Below are positions 1-5,445 of a stretch of 10,315 bases of DNA, in pieces. The notes under the pieces are model-generated. The model was not told the origin of the DNA. It ran no database searches and worked only from the letters and a program-made list of their open reading frames with translations. Position numbers and translations under genes: made by a program. Each line of letters starts with the position of its first letter. Positions within the stretch are counted from its first letter, which is position 1. Origin of the DNA: an uncultured Gammaproteobacteria bacterium (lineage in GTDB: Bacteria; Pseudomonadota; Gammaproteobacteria; Pseudomonadales; UBA5518); NCBI GenBank assembly GCA_903921135.1, contig CAIXOY010000065.1:1-10315 (forward strand). Reading direction: 5' to 3'.

Positions 1-71
1 AATGAAGACTGTTCGCACTGGGGCGGGTTGCGTCTTCGGGCTGGCCAAGGATCGGCGCGGAAACAAAAGCA
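1..71 (-). other. Probable 5' leader of a divergent transcript (rne expected)
   Basis: These bases lie downstream, on the minus strand, of the leftward promoter at 78-106, so they should form the start of an untranslated leader. No minus-strand ATG is present between position 1 and that promoter, so the leader continues past the left edge. In many gammaproteobacteria the gene divergent from rluC is rne (RNase E), which has a long structured leader used for autoregulation. Read as RNA, the leader can fold: GAAGAC (from 37 to 32 on the minus strand) pairs with GUCUUC (9 to 4). A short inner GCA/UGC stem and a GAACA bulge sit inside. The identity of the downstream gene is inferred from gene order only. 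Confidence 0.45.
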
Positions 72-77
72 GGTCGG

Positions 78-106
78 AGTGTAGCAATGATTCTTAAGTG
101 CTTCAA
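78..106 (-). promoter_or_regulatory. Leftward sigma70 promoter, probably for rne
   Basis: On the minus strand there is a -35 element TTGAAG (complement of 101-106), a 17-base spacer, and a -10 element TACACT (complement of 78-83). The -10 is preceded by TGC, giving an extended -10. Transcription would start near position 71 and run left, out of the window. This is one of the two best promoter matches in the window. The target is not visible; rne is the usual divergent neighbour of rluC. Confidence 0.65.
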
Positions 107-123
107 TTGGCTATGAAAACCGA

Positions 124-129
124 TAGACT
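124..129 (+). promoter_or_regulatory. Candidate -10 element of rluC
   Basis: TAGACT matches four of six bases of TATAAT, and the same hexamer occurs upstream of fabF at 5468-5473. A weak -35 candidate, TTCAAT, lies at 102-107 with a 16-base spacer and overlaps the -35 of the opposite-facing promoter. The predicted start of transcription, about seven bases downstream, falls on or next to the rluC ATG. Together with the lack of a Shine-Dalgarno sequence, this suggests a leaderless mRNA. The -35 match is poor, so this is tentative. Confidence 0.35.
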
Positions 130-135
130 GTCGGT

Positions 136-1086
136 ATGTCTGAAGAATCTTCCAAATCCGCGGCAGGGGCCCGCATCGTCGAAGTGTCCCCTGACGATGC
201 GGGGCAGCGTCTCGACAATTTCCTGCTTGCCCGGCTGAAAGGCGCCCCCCGTTCACTCGTTTACCGCATCGTTCGGGGTGGTGAAGTGCGGGTCAACAGT
301 GGCCGCGCGAAGCCTGACAGACGTCTTGAGGCGGGTGACCGCGTCAGAGTCCCACCGGTGCGACTCGCTGAGCGTGACCCCGCGGTCCCCTCGCGCGGCC
401 TTTGCGATGAACTGGCGGGGCGCATTTTGTTCGAGAACGAAGGCGTTCTCGTCATAGACAAACCCAGCGGTCTCGCGGTTCACGGTGGCAGTGGTCTGAG
501 CCTCGGCCTCATAGAGGCTCTGCGGGCGATGCGGCCTGACGCCAAGTCCCTTGAACTGGTGCATCGCCTCGACCGGGATACATCGGGCTGTGTGATGGTG
601 GCGAAGAAGCGATCCGTACTGCGTCATCTGCATGAGGGGTTGCGCGAAGGCAAGGTGTCCAAGCGCTACCTGGCACTGGTGCGTGGCCGCTGGCCCGCAA
701 GCCGTACTCGCGTGACGGCCGCACTTGAGAAGAACACCTTGAGTTCGGGCGAGCGCGTGGTTCGGGCCGACGATGCCGGCAAGCGCGCCGAGACCCTGTT
801 CCGGGTGCTGAGCGCGTTTGACGAGGCGACCTTGGTTGAAGCCAGCCCCCTCACCGGGCGTACCCACCAGATCCGGGTGCACGCGCAGATCTCGGATCAC
901 CCCATCGCCGGGGACGACAAATACGGCGACCGCGAGTTCGACAAACGTATGCGTGCCCACGGGCTGCGCAGGTTGTTTCTCCATGCCGCATCCCTTGCCT
1001 TCACTCTCCCGTCCGGAGAGAAGGTGGAGGTGAGCGCTCCCCTGGATCCTGCGCTTGCCAGCGTTCTGGAGTCGCTTGCCCCGTGA
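136..1086 (+). CDS. rluC: 23S rRNA pseudouridine synthase RluC
   Basis: RluC converts specific uridines of 23S rRNA (positions 955, 2504 and 2580 in E. coli) to pseudouridine during assembly of the large ribosomal subunit. The protein is 316 residues, close to the usual size. Residues ~20-80 form an S4 RNA-binding domain (GQRLDNFLLARL onward, then VRVNSGRAKPDRRLEAGD). The RluA-type catalytic domain follows, with the signature HRLDRDTSG at residues 143-151; D146 is the expected catalytic aspartate. The later TGRTHQIRVH motif is also typical. The ATG at 136 gives a normal N-terminus but has no visible Shine-Dalgarno sequence. The stop overlaps the GTG start of the next gene. RluA and RluD share the fold, but the S4 domain and the place beside maf/yceD/rpmF favour RluC. 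Confidence 0.93.
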   Translation: MSEESSKSAAGARIVEVSPDDAGQRLDNFLLARLKGAPRSLVYRIVRGGEVRVNSGRAKPDRRLEAGDRVRVPPVRLAERDPAVPSRGLCDELAGRILFENEGVLVIDKPSGLAVHGGSGLSLGLIEALRAMRPDAKSLELVHRLDRDTSGCVMVAKKRSVLRHLHEGLREGKVSKRYLALVRGRWPASRTRVTAALEKNTLSSGERVVRADDAGKRAETLFRVLSAFDEATLVEASPLTGRTHQIRVHAQISDHPIAGDDKYGDREFDKRMRAHGLRRLFLHAASLAFTLPSGEKVEVSAPLDPALASVLESLAP

Positions 1087-1721
1087 GCCGTCCGCGCTTG
1101 TACGTATTCGACTGGGACGGAACCCTGATCGATTCCGTGTCACGGATCGTCAGTTGTCTCCGGGCCGCCGCGGGCGATCTCGGGTTTCCGTTGCGCAGTG
1201 ATGCCGAATACGGCGATGTCATCGGTCTCGGCTTGCCGCAAGCGATCGCTACCCTGTACCCGGGCATGGGCGAGCAGGAGGCAGAGCTTTACCGCGACCG
1301 CTATGCCGACAGGTTCATCGAAGCCGATGTCGAGCCCTCGGGGTTCTTCGACGGCGCTCTGGAAACGCTGCAGCTGCTCAAATCCGAGGGGCATCTGGTA
1401 GCGGTAGCGACGGGTAAGAGCCGCCGCGGGCTCGATCGTGTCATGGCACGGCACGGGCTGATGGGGTTCTTTCATGCTACCCGTTGCGCAGACGAGACGG
1501 CGTCCAAGCCCGAGCCGCTGATGCTGATGCAGATATTCGAAGAACTCGGCGTCTCTTCTTCCGAGTCGCTGATGGTGGGCGATACCGAGTTCGACCTGGA
1601 CATGGCGGCGCGCGCCGGAGCCCGGTCTGTGGGTGTGAGCTATGGCGTGCATTCGAAGGAGCGGTTGCTGCGCCACAGGCCTGAGCGAATCATTTCCTCG
1701 ATCAGAGAGCTGCGCGCGTAG
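1083..1721 (+). CDS. HAD-IA family phosphatase (phosphoglycolate phosphatase-like)
   Basis: This is a 212-residue haloacid dehalogenase superfamily hydrolase, probably a cytosolic phosphatase acting on a small phosphorylated metabolite. All four HAD motifs are visible: DWDGT at residues 10-14 (D10 nucleophile, D12 acid/base), the threonine T110 in ATGKS, K142 in SKPEP, and GDTEFD at 166-171 (D167 and D171 for Mg2+). An alpha-helical cap follows motif I, as in class IA enzymes. It starts with GTG at 1083, overlapping the rluC stop as GTGA, so the two are probably translationally coupled. An HAD gene sits in the same place beside rluC in Pseudomonas. The substrate cannot be read from the sequence; Gph-like activity on 2-phosphoglycolate is one possibility. 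Its 3' end overlaps the convergent maf gene by 20 bases. Confidence 0.85.
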   Translation: MSRPRLYVFDWDGTLIDSVSRIVSCLRAAAGDLGFPLRSDAEYGDVIGLGLPQAIATLYPGMGEQEAELYRDRYADRFIEADVEPSGFFDGALETLQLLKSEGHLVAVATGKSRRGLDRVMARHGLMGFFHATRCADETASKPEPLMLMQIFEELGVSSSESLMVGDTEFDLDMAARAGARSVGVSYGVHSKERLLRHRPERIISSIRELRA

Positions 1722-2316
1722 CGACCTCCCTCGCGCCGAGTACGGGTAGGCCGAAGCGCTGCAGTGCGCCGGTCAGCCTGATCAGGGGCAAGCCCTCGAG
1801 GGTAGTAGGGTCTTCCATCGACACGCTGCGGAACAAGGCGATGCCCAGCCCTTCGACCTTGAAGCTACCCGCGCAGTCGACGGGGTTTTCGCGCGCTATG
1901 TAGTCTTCTATCTGCGACTCCGAGAGTTCCCGAAAACTGACCCGGCAGACATCCACGCTGATCAAGGATTCACCCGTGGCCGAGTCCAGTACGCAGAGCC
2001 CGGTCAGGAATGTCACTTCCCGGCCAGATGCGGCCCTCAGTTGCGCATGCGCGAGGTCCTGAGAGCCGGGCTTGTTGAGGATCTGGCCATCGAGTAGCCC
2101 GACCTGATCCGAGCCGATGATGACCGCATCGGGGAACGCAGGCGAGGCAGCCAAGGCCTTCGCGTGGCTGAGCCTGCGTACCAGATCCTCGCCGTTCTCC
2201 TCAGCGAGCGGTGCCTCGTCGACAGCGGGGTTGAACTGCTTGAAAGGCAGGTCGAGCCGCTTGAGTAGCCCTGCCCGATAAGGCGACGTCGATGCCAGTA
2301 CCAGTGTCTTCACCAT
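1702..2316 (-). CDS. yceF: Maf-family m7GTP pyrophosphatase YceF
   Basis: Maf proteins hydrolyse nucleotides to monophosphates and pyrophosphate; the YceF subfamily prefers 7-methyl-GTP and is thought to cleanse the nucleotide pool. The protein of 204 residues begins MVKTLVLASTSPYR, the standard Maf N-terminus with the phosphate-binding S-x-S-x-x-R region (R14). IIGSDQV follows at 66-72, with D70 as the expected catalytic base, then HAKA, and near the C-terminus CAGSFKVEGLG and GLPLIRL. The ATG at 2316 is preferred because AAGGG lies six bases upstream on the minus strand. An ATG at 2322 and a TTG at 2349 are in frame, but the first has no spacing to the Shine-Dalgarno sequence. The gene faces away from yceD and converges on the HAD gene. 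I see no good promoter for it. The sequence resembles E. coli YceF more than YhdE. Confidence 0.92.
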   Translation of the reverse strand: MVKTLVLASTSPYRAGLLKRLDLPFKQFNPAVDEAPLAEENGEDLVRRLSHAKALAASPAFPDAVIIGSDQVGLLDGQILNKPGSQDLAHAQLRAASGREVTFLTGLCVLDSATGESLISVDVCRVSFRELSESQIEDYIARENPVDCAGSFKVEGLGIALFRSVSMEDPTTLEGLPLIRLTGALQRFGLPVLGAREVATRAAL

Positions 2317-2344
2317 GACCATCCCTTGAGTCTCATGCTCTAAA

Positions 2345-2384
2345 GTCAAAAAAGTGCCGGATTTCCAAGCACTTGGTTTTTGAC
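2345..2384. promoter_or_regulatory. Imperfect inverted repeat between maf and yceD (possible operator)
   Basis: The left arm, GTC-A6-GTGC (2345-2357), is the reverse complement of the right arm, GCAC-TTGG-T5-GAC (2369-2384), apart from a few extra bases. A smaller near-palindrome CCAAG-CA-CTTGG (2365-2376) lies within it. The right arm ends inside the -35 of the yceD promoter, a position suited to a repressor or to a structural element. It does not match the FadR, FabR or PsrA consensus sites that I know. The symmetry is seen; a regulatory role is inference. Confidence 0.3.
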
Positions 2385-2408
2385 ACTGCAGGAGCGCCTC
2401 AATATCAT
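2380..2408 (+). promoter_or_regulatory. Strong sigma70 promoter of the yceD-rpmF transcript
   Basis: A perfect -35 TTGACA (2380-2385), a 17-base spacer and a -10 TATCAT (2403-2408, five of six consensus bases) make this the clearest promoter in the window. The start of transcription is expected around 2414-2416, only two to four bases before the yceD ATG at 2418. It probably drives yceD and rpmF and may read on into the fab genes. It also shows that the upstream TTG at 2373, although in frame, cannot be the usual start of yceD because it lies before the promoter. Confidence 0.8.
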
Positions 2409-2417
2409 CCGCGCCCT

Positions 2418-2951
2418 ATGTCGTCCAACGCGCTTCCCCGGCACGCTGATCTCCGCAAACTTGCGGCAGCCTCCGCGACCGTGTGCGGTGCAGTGGATAT
2501 GCAGGCCCTGACCAGACTGCTGCCGTTGTTGCTGGATACCGCAGGATCCGTGCATGCCGAGCTTCGGCTCGGTTCCGATGACGAGGGATACCGCACGATC
2601 AGGGGCAGGATAACAGCAAGGGCTGTGCTCCAGTGCCAGCGGTGCTTGGGGCCGGTGGCCCTTGATCTCGATGTTCCGGTTTCGCTCGCGATGGTCTGGG
2701 CGGAAAAAGAGATTCCCTCGCTTCCCTCGCGTTACGAGGGGGTCGTTGTAGGTGAAGACCCGGCAGATCTGTACGATCTGGTCGAAGAGGAAATGCTCCT
2801 GTCGTTGCCATTGGTTGCGGCTCATGAGTCCGGAAGCTGTCCATCGCAGCCTGAGGCGCGGGACCAGAACGAGGACGACAGCGCGGCAGAACCCCTAAGG
2901 GAGAATCCCTTTGCGGTGCTTCGCGACAAGGGGGATGGGGCCGGGAATTGA
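2418..2951 (+). CDS. yceD: YceD / DUF177 family 23S rRNA accumulation protein
   Basis: YceD belongs to the DUF177 family. It is linked to normal accumulation of 23S rRNA and is nearly always encoded directly before rpmF. The protein has 177 residues, close to the E. coli length. The family hallmark CQRC is at residues 73-76, a probable metal or RNA site, and the conserved acidic segment LVEEEMLLSLPLV follows near residues 117-129. The C-terminal tail is acidic and ends in the typical ENPFAVL motif. The ATG at 2418 is chosen because the promoter lies immediately upstream; a longer in-frame version from TTG at 2373 would span the -35 and -10 boxes. There is no Shine-Dalgarno sequence, consistent with a near-leaderless mRNA. 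The molecular activity of the family is not settled. Confidence 0.9.
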   Translation: MSSNALPRHADLRKLAAASATVCGAVDMQALTRLLPLLLDTAGSVHAELRLGSDDEGYRTIRGRITARAVLQCQRCLGPVALDLDVPVSLAMVWAEKEIPSLPSRYEGVVVGEDPADLYDLVEEEMLLSLPLVAAHESGSCPSQPEARDQNEDDSAAEPLRENPFAVLRDKGDGAGN

Positions 2952-2970
2952 TGCCGGCCCTGCGGTTTTC

Positions 2971-3003
2971 GCCCGGATGGATGTTCCATCGGGGCCAGTT
3001 TTT
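2971..3003 (+). terminator. Attenuator-like hairpin with U-tract between yceD and rpmF
   Basis: Bases 2971-2981 pair with 2985-2995 (ten pairs and one G-G mismatch) around a TGT loop. CAG and five T residues (2999-3003) follow. This has the form of an intrinsic terminator, although the gap to the T run is a little long and the run is short. Because rpmF begins 35 bases later, it would act as partial termination or as an RNA-processing signal setting the yceD to rpmF ratio, not as an operon end. The upstream GGCCC at 2956-2960 can pair with GGGCC at 2992-2996 as an alternative fold. Confidence 0.4.
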
Positions 3004-3038
3004 AGTGTTTCGGTTTCAATAGGAAAGAGGATTCCACC

Positions 3039-3218
3039 ATGGCAGTTGGTCAGGCTCGTATGACGCGCTCGCGTCGTGGCATGCGTCGTTCGCACGATGC
3101 GCTTCGCTCGAATGCGCTTTCCACCGATGCGACGTCCGGTGAGGTTCACCGCCGTCACCACGTGACCCCTGACGGGTTCTACCGTGGCAAGAAAGTCGTC
3201 GAGTCCAAGGACGACTGA
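3039..3218 (+). CDS. rpmF: 50S ribosomal protein L32
   Basis: L32 is a small basic protein of the large ribosomal subunit. The frame encodes 59 residues with the conserved start MAVGQARMTRSRRGMRRSHD, followed by a TSGEVHRRHHVTPDGFYRGKKV core. It is of the cysteine-free type that is standard in gammaproteobacteria. E. coli L32 has 57 residues; the extra length is a short charged tail ending ESKDD. A strong Shine-Dalgarno sequence (AGGAAAGAGG, 3021-3030) lies eight bases before the ATG. yceD is 87 bases upstream, the usual partner. The gene that normally follows, plsX, is missing, and fabD starts 63 bases downstream. Confidence 0.97.
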   Translation: MAVGQARMTRSRRGMRRSHDALRSNALSTDATSGEVHRRHHVTPDGFYRGKKVVESKDD

Positions 3219-3233
3219 TCCTTGCCGATTGCC

Positions 3234-3253
3234 GCCTGGGAATAACCCCGGGC
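3234..3253 (+). other. Hairpin between rpmF and fabD
   Basis: GCCTGGG (3234-3240) pairs with CCCGGGC (3247-3253) through seven pairs, one of them G-U, around the loop AATAAC. No T run follows, so it is not an intrinsic terminator; it could be an RNA-processing or stability element at the point where the ribosomal gene gives way to the fab genes. The whole 63-base gap (3219-3281) shows no recognisable plsX or fabH remnant and no clear promoter. Confidence 0.35.
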
Positions 3254-3281
3254 TGATGATATCCAGAGGTGCACCGTTTCG

Positions 3282-4223
3282 ATGACGCCTGGATTTGCGT
3301 GCGTGTTTCCCGGGCAAGGCTCGCAGAAAGTGGGCATGCTTGCGGCCATCGGTTCGTCAAAGGCCGTCGTCAGGCAGACCTTCGACGAGGCCTCTTCGGT
3401 GTTGGGCTATGACTTGTGGGATCTGGCGCAGGCCGGCCCGCAGGAGCGTCAGAACCTTACTGAATGTACCCAGCCTCTCATCCTCACGGCGAGCGTAGCG
3501 CTGTGGCGCGTGTGGCTGGAGGCAGGCGGCTTGCAGCCATGTCTGCTCGCTGGTCACAGCCTTGGCGAGTTCTCTGCGCTGGTGTGCGCGGGCTCCATCG
3601 ATTTTGCGGACGCCGTGGCACTCGTGCGCAACCGTGGTCAGTACATGCAGCAGGCCGTTCCGGTAGGGGAGGGCGCCATGGCTGCGGTACTCGGCCTCGA
3701 TGACAAACTGGTCGGCGAGGCGTGCGAAGAGGCCTCGTCCGGGCAGGTAGTCCAAGCGGTCAACCTCAATGCCCCCGGTCAGGTAGTGATAGCCGGTCAT
3801 GCAGCAGCTGTTGAGCGCGCCATTGTTGCCTGCAAGGCTCGCGGCGCAAAACGCGCCATGCCTCTCCCTGTGAGCGCTCCTTTCCACACTTCGCTCATGC
3901 AGCCTGCCGGCGAGATGCTCGCCCGTGATCTGGCCGCCATCCGGATCCGGTCGCCAGCCATACCCGTGGTCCACAACGTTCACGCACAGACGGAGTCCGA
4001 TCCCGAGCGTATCCGCTCGCTCCTTGTACGCCAGATCCACAGTCCTGTTCTGTGGGTCGACTGCGTGCGATTCATGCGTAGTGAGGGCGTCGTGCGCCTT
4101 GCGGAGATCGGCCCTGGCAAGGTGCTGTCTGGGCTCTGCAAGCGCATAGATGCCGCACTGCAGTGTTTCGGATCTGAAGAGCCCCCGGAATTAGAGGCCA
4201 CCCTTGCGGCAGTAGCGGCCTGA
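3282..4223 (+). CDS. fabD: Malonyl-CoA:ACP transacylase FabD
   Basis: FabD moves the malonyl group from malonyl-CoA to acyl carrier protein, supplying the extender unit for type II fatty acid synthesis in the cytoplasm. The protein has 313 residues against 309 in E. coli. Visible landmarks are the oxyanion-hole region FPGQGSQ (Q12), the nucleophile elbow GHSLGE at 91-96 with S93 as catalytic serine, and H202 in APFHTSL as its partner. RNRGQYMQ supplies the arginine that binds the malonyl carboxylate. The ATG at 3282 is preceded by AGAGGT (3265-3270) with a rather long 11-base gap. It is the first fab gene here; the fabH that usually precedes it is absent. fabG follows closely and acpP, its substrate carrier, is two genes downstream. 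Confidence 0.96.
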   Translation: MTPGFACVFPGQGSQKVGMLAAIGSSKAVVRQTFDEASSVLGYDLWDLAQAGPQERQNLTECTQPLILTASVALWRVWLEAGGLQPCLLAGHSLGEFSALVCAGSIDFADAVALVRNRGQYMQQAVPVGEGAMAAVLGLDDKLVGEACEEASSGQVVQAVNLNAPGQVVIAGHAAAVERAIVACKARGAKRAMPLPVSAPFHTSLMQPAGEMLARDLAAIRIRSPAIPVVHNVHAQTESDPERIRSLLVRQIHSPVLWVDCVRFMRSEGVVRLAEIGPGKVLSGLCKRIDAALQCFGSEEPPELEATLAAVAA

Positions 4224-4237
4224 AGAGGATCGATGTG

Positions 4238-4972
4238 ATGCAACGTACCTGCCTCGTCACCGGTGCCAGTCGCGGCATCGGGGCCGCGATTGCCGAAAAA
4301 CTCTCTGCAGATGGCCATTTCGTGGTGGGAACTGCCACGACTGATGAGGGCGCTGCGCGCATCAGCGAGCGCTTTTTGGCCTCGGGCCTGACAGGTGTTG
4401 GCATGACTCTCGACGTGAGCTCCGCCCAGAGTGTCGATGCCCTGCTGGATGTGATCGGTTCGCGTCACGGCGCGCCTCTGGTGCTCGTGAACAATGCAGG
4501 CATCACCCAGGACAACATCCTTATGCGCATGAAGGATGCCGAGTGGGACAAGGTCATCGGTACCAACCTCGGTTCCATTTACCGCCTGAGTAAAGCGGTG
4601 CTGCGCGGCATGACCAAGGCGCGTTGGGGCAGGATCGTCAATGTGAGTTCCGTGGTTGCATCGATGGGCAACGCCGGTCAGACCAACTACGCGGCCAGCA
4701 AGGCCGGGATGGAGGGTTTCTCCCGTTCCCTTGCACGCGAGATCGGTTCGCGCGGAATCACGGTGAACTGCGTGGCGCCAGGATTCATCGACACCGATAT
4801 GACCCGGGAATTGCCGGAGGCGCACCGCACGAAACTGCTTGAGCAGATCGCGCTCGGCAGACTCGGCGATGCCACCGAAGTTGCCGCCGTGGTAGCCTTT
4901 CTCGTGTCGGATGCCGCAGCTTACGTGACCGGAGAGACGGTGCACGTGAACGGCGGCCTGTACATGGGTTGA
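4238..4972 (+). CDS. fabG: 3-oxoacyl-ACP reductase FabG
   Basis: FabG reduces 3-oxoacyl-ACP to (R)-3-hydroxyacyl-ACP with NADPH in each elongation cycle. It is a short-chain dehydrogenase of 244 residues, exactly the E. coli length. The cofactor motif TGASRGIG is near residues 8-15, NNAGIT lies in the middle, and the catalytic residues S138, Y151 and K155 (in NYAASKAG) have E. coli numbering. The C-terminal VTGETVHVNGGLYM is also typical. I chose the ATG at 4238, eight bases after AGAGGA (4224-4229). A GTG at 4235 is in frame but closer to the ribosome site and would add one residue. The gene begins 14 bases after fabD and is probably co-transcribed with it. Confidence 0.96.
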   Translation: MQRTCLVTGASRGIGAAIAEKLSADGHFVVGTATTDEGAARISERFLASGLTGVGMTLDVSSAQSVDALLDVIGSRHGAPLVLVNNAGITQDNILMRMKDAEWDKVIGTNLGSIYRLSKAVLRGMTKARWGRIVNVSSVVASMGNAGQTNYAASKAGMEGFSRSLAREIGSRGITVNCVAPGFIDTDMTRELPEAHRTKLLEQIALGRLGDATEVAAVVAFLVSDAAAYVTGETVHVNGGLYMG

Positions 4973-5019
4973 ACTGAAAGGGCTTTTGTCAATCTTCCAA
5001 CAAGCCGTCCCGATCGGGT

Positions 5020-5031
5020 TACAATCGCGCC
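5020..5031 (+). promoter_or_regulatory. Probable acpP promoter (-10 and GC-rich discriminator)
   Basis: TACAAT at 5020-5025 is a five-of-six match to the -10 consensus and is followed directly by the G+C-rich stretch CGCGCC. The best -35 at 17 bases is a weak CCAACA (4997-5002). The better-looking TTGTCA (4986-4991) is too far away, at 28 bases. Transcription would start near 5032, leaving a leader of about 70 bases before acpP. A G+C-rich discriminator is the feature of promoters that ppGpp and DksA repress, as expected for a growth-linked gene. Such control is inferred. Confidence 0.55.
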
Positions 5032-5104
5032 GCCGTCCTCGTGGCGAGCAGGCGAACACCGGGCGCCTTACCGTACTCAAACCCCAGAGGAGCACTGGAT
5101 CACA

Positions 5105-5338
5105 ATGAGCAGCATCGAAGAACGCGTTAAGAAGATCGTCGCCGAACAACTCGGTGTGAAGGAAGAGGATATCCAGAGCACCGCTTCTTTCGTCGAGGAT
5201 CTGGGCGCGGACTCCCTGGATACCGTCGAACTCGTCATGGCGCTCGAAGAGGAATTCGAGACCGAGATCCCTGACGAAGACGCCGAAAACATCACCACCG
5301 TTCAGCACGCGATCGATTACATCGAATCGCATTCCTGA
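5105..5338 (+). CDS. acpP: Acyl carrier protein AcpP
   Basis: AcpP carries growing acyl chains as thioesters on a 4'-phosphopantetheine arm and is the shared substrate of the enzymes encoded on either side. The protein is 77 residues, very acidic and almost the same as E. coli ACP. The arm attaches at S37 in GADSLDTVELVMALEEEF; this is S36 once the first methionine is removed. The Shine-Dalgarno sequence AGAGGAG (5086-5092) is about 12 bases before the ATG, slightly far. It is separated from fabG by 132 bases that contain its own -10 element, and a strong hairpin lies after it. It can therefore be made in excess of the neighbouring enzymes, as is usual for ACP. Confidence 0.98.
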   Translation: MSSIEERVKKIVAEQLGVKEEDIQSTASFVEDLGADSLDTVELVMALEEEFETEIPDEDAENITTVQHAIDYIESHS

Positions 5339-5368
5339 TACGCCAGGGCGTATGACGCCGTCCTGAAA

Positions 5369-5405
5369 CTTCCCCCGTCGGGCCTCAGTGCCCGGTCGGG
5401 GGAAG
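5369..5405 (+). terminator. Strong hairpin after acpP, without a U-tract
   Basis: CTTCCCCCG (5369-5377) pairs with CGGGGGAAG (5397-5405) in nine pairs. CGGGC (5379-5383) pairs with GCCCG (5390-5394) in five more, above a small internal loop, with the hexaloop CTCAGT at the tip. No T run follows, so classic intrinsic termination is unlikely. More probable roles are a block to 3' exonucleases that stabilises acpP mRNA, or partial termination. A promoter-like sequence for fabF lies about 40 bases downstream, which fits partial uncoupling of acpP from fabF. Confidence 0.6.
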
Positions 5406-5445
5406 CGTCTGTCACAGGTTGGTTCCTGTCTCCTTGCGCAGGGCG

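Noticed and set aside
253..1143. A 296-codon minus-strand frame opposite rluC and the start of the HAD gene
   Set aside because: It is antisense to two conserved genes and its translation has no family features.
2373..2417. N-terminal extension of yceD from a TTG start
   Set aside because: The TTG precedes the TTGACA/TATCAT promoter, so most transcripts would not contain it, and the added residues are not part of the family.
3219..3281. Possible decayed piece of plsX or fabH after rpmF
   Set aside because: Short frames in this gap do not resemble the start or end of either protein.
4986..5025. TTGTCA and TACAAT as a pair of promoter boxes for acpP
   Set aside because: The 28-base spacing is far beyond the 16-18 bases tolerated by sigma70; only the -10 is kept.
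3980..5332. A 450-codon open frame on the minus strand opposite fabD, fabG and acpP
   Set aside because: It is the antisense shadow of conserved genes, crosses two intergenic regulatory regions, and shows no domain or ribosome site.
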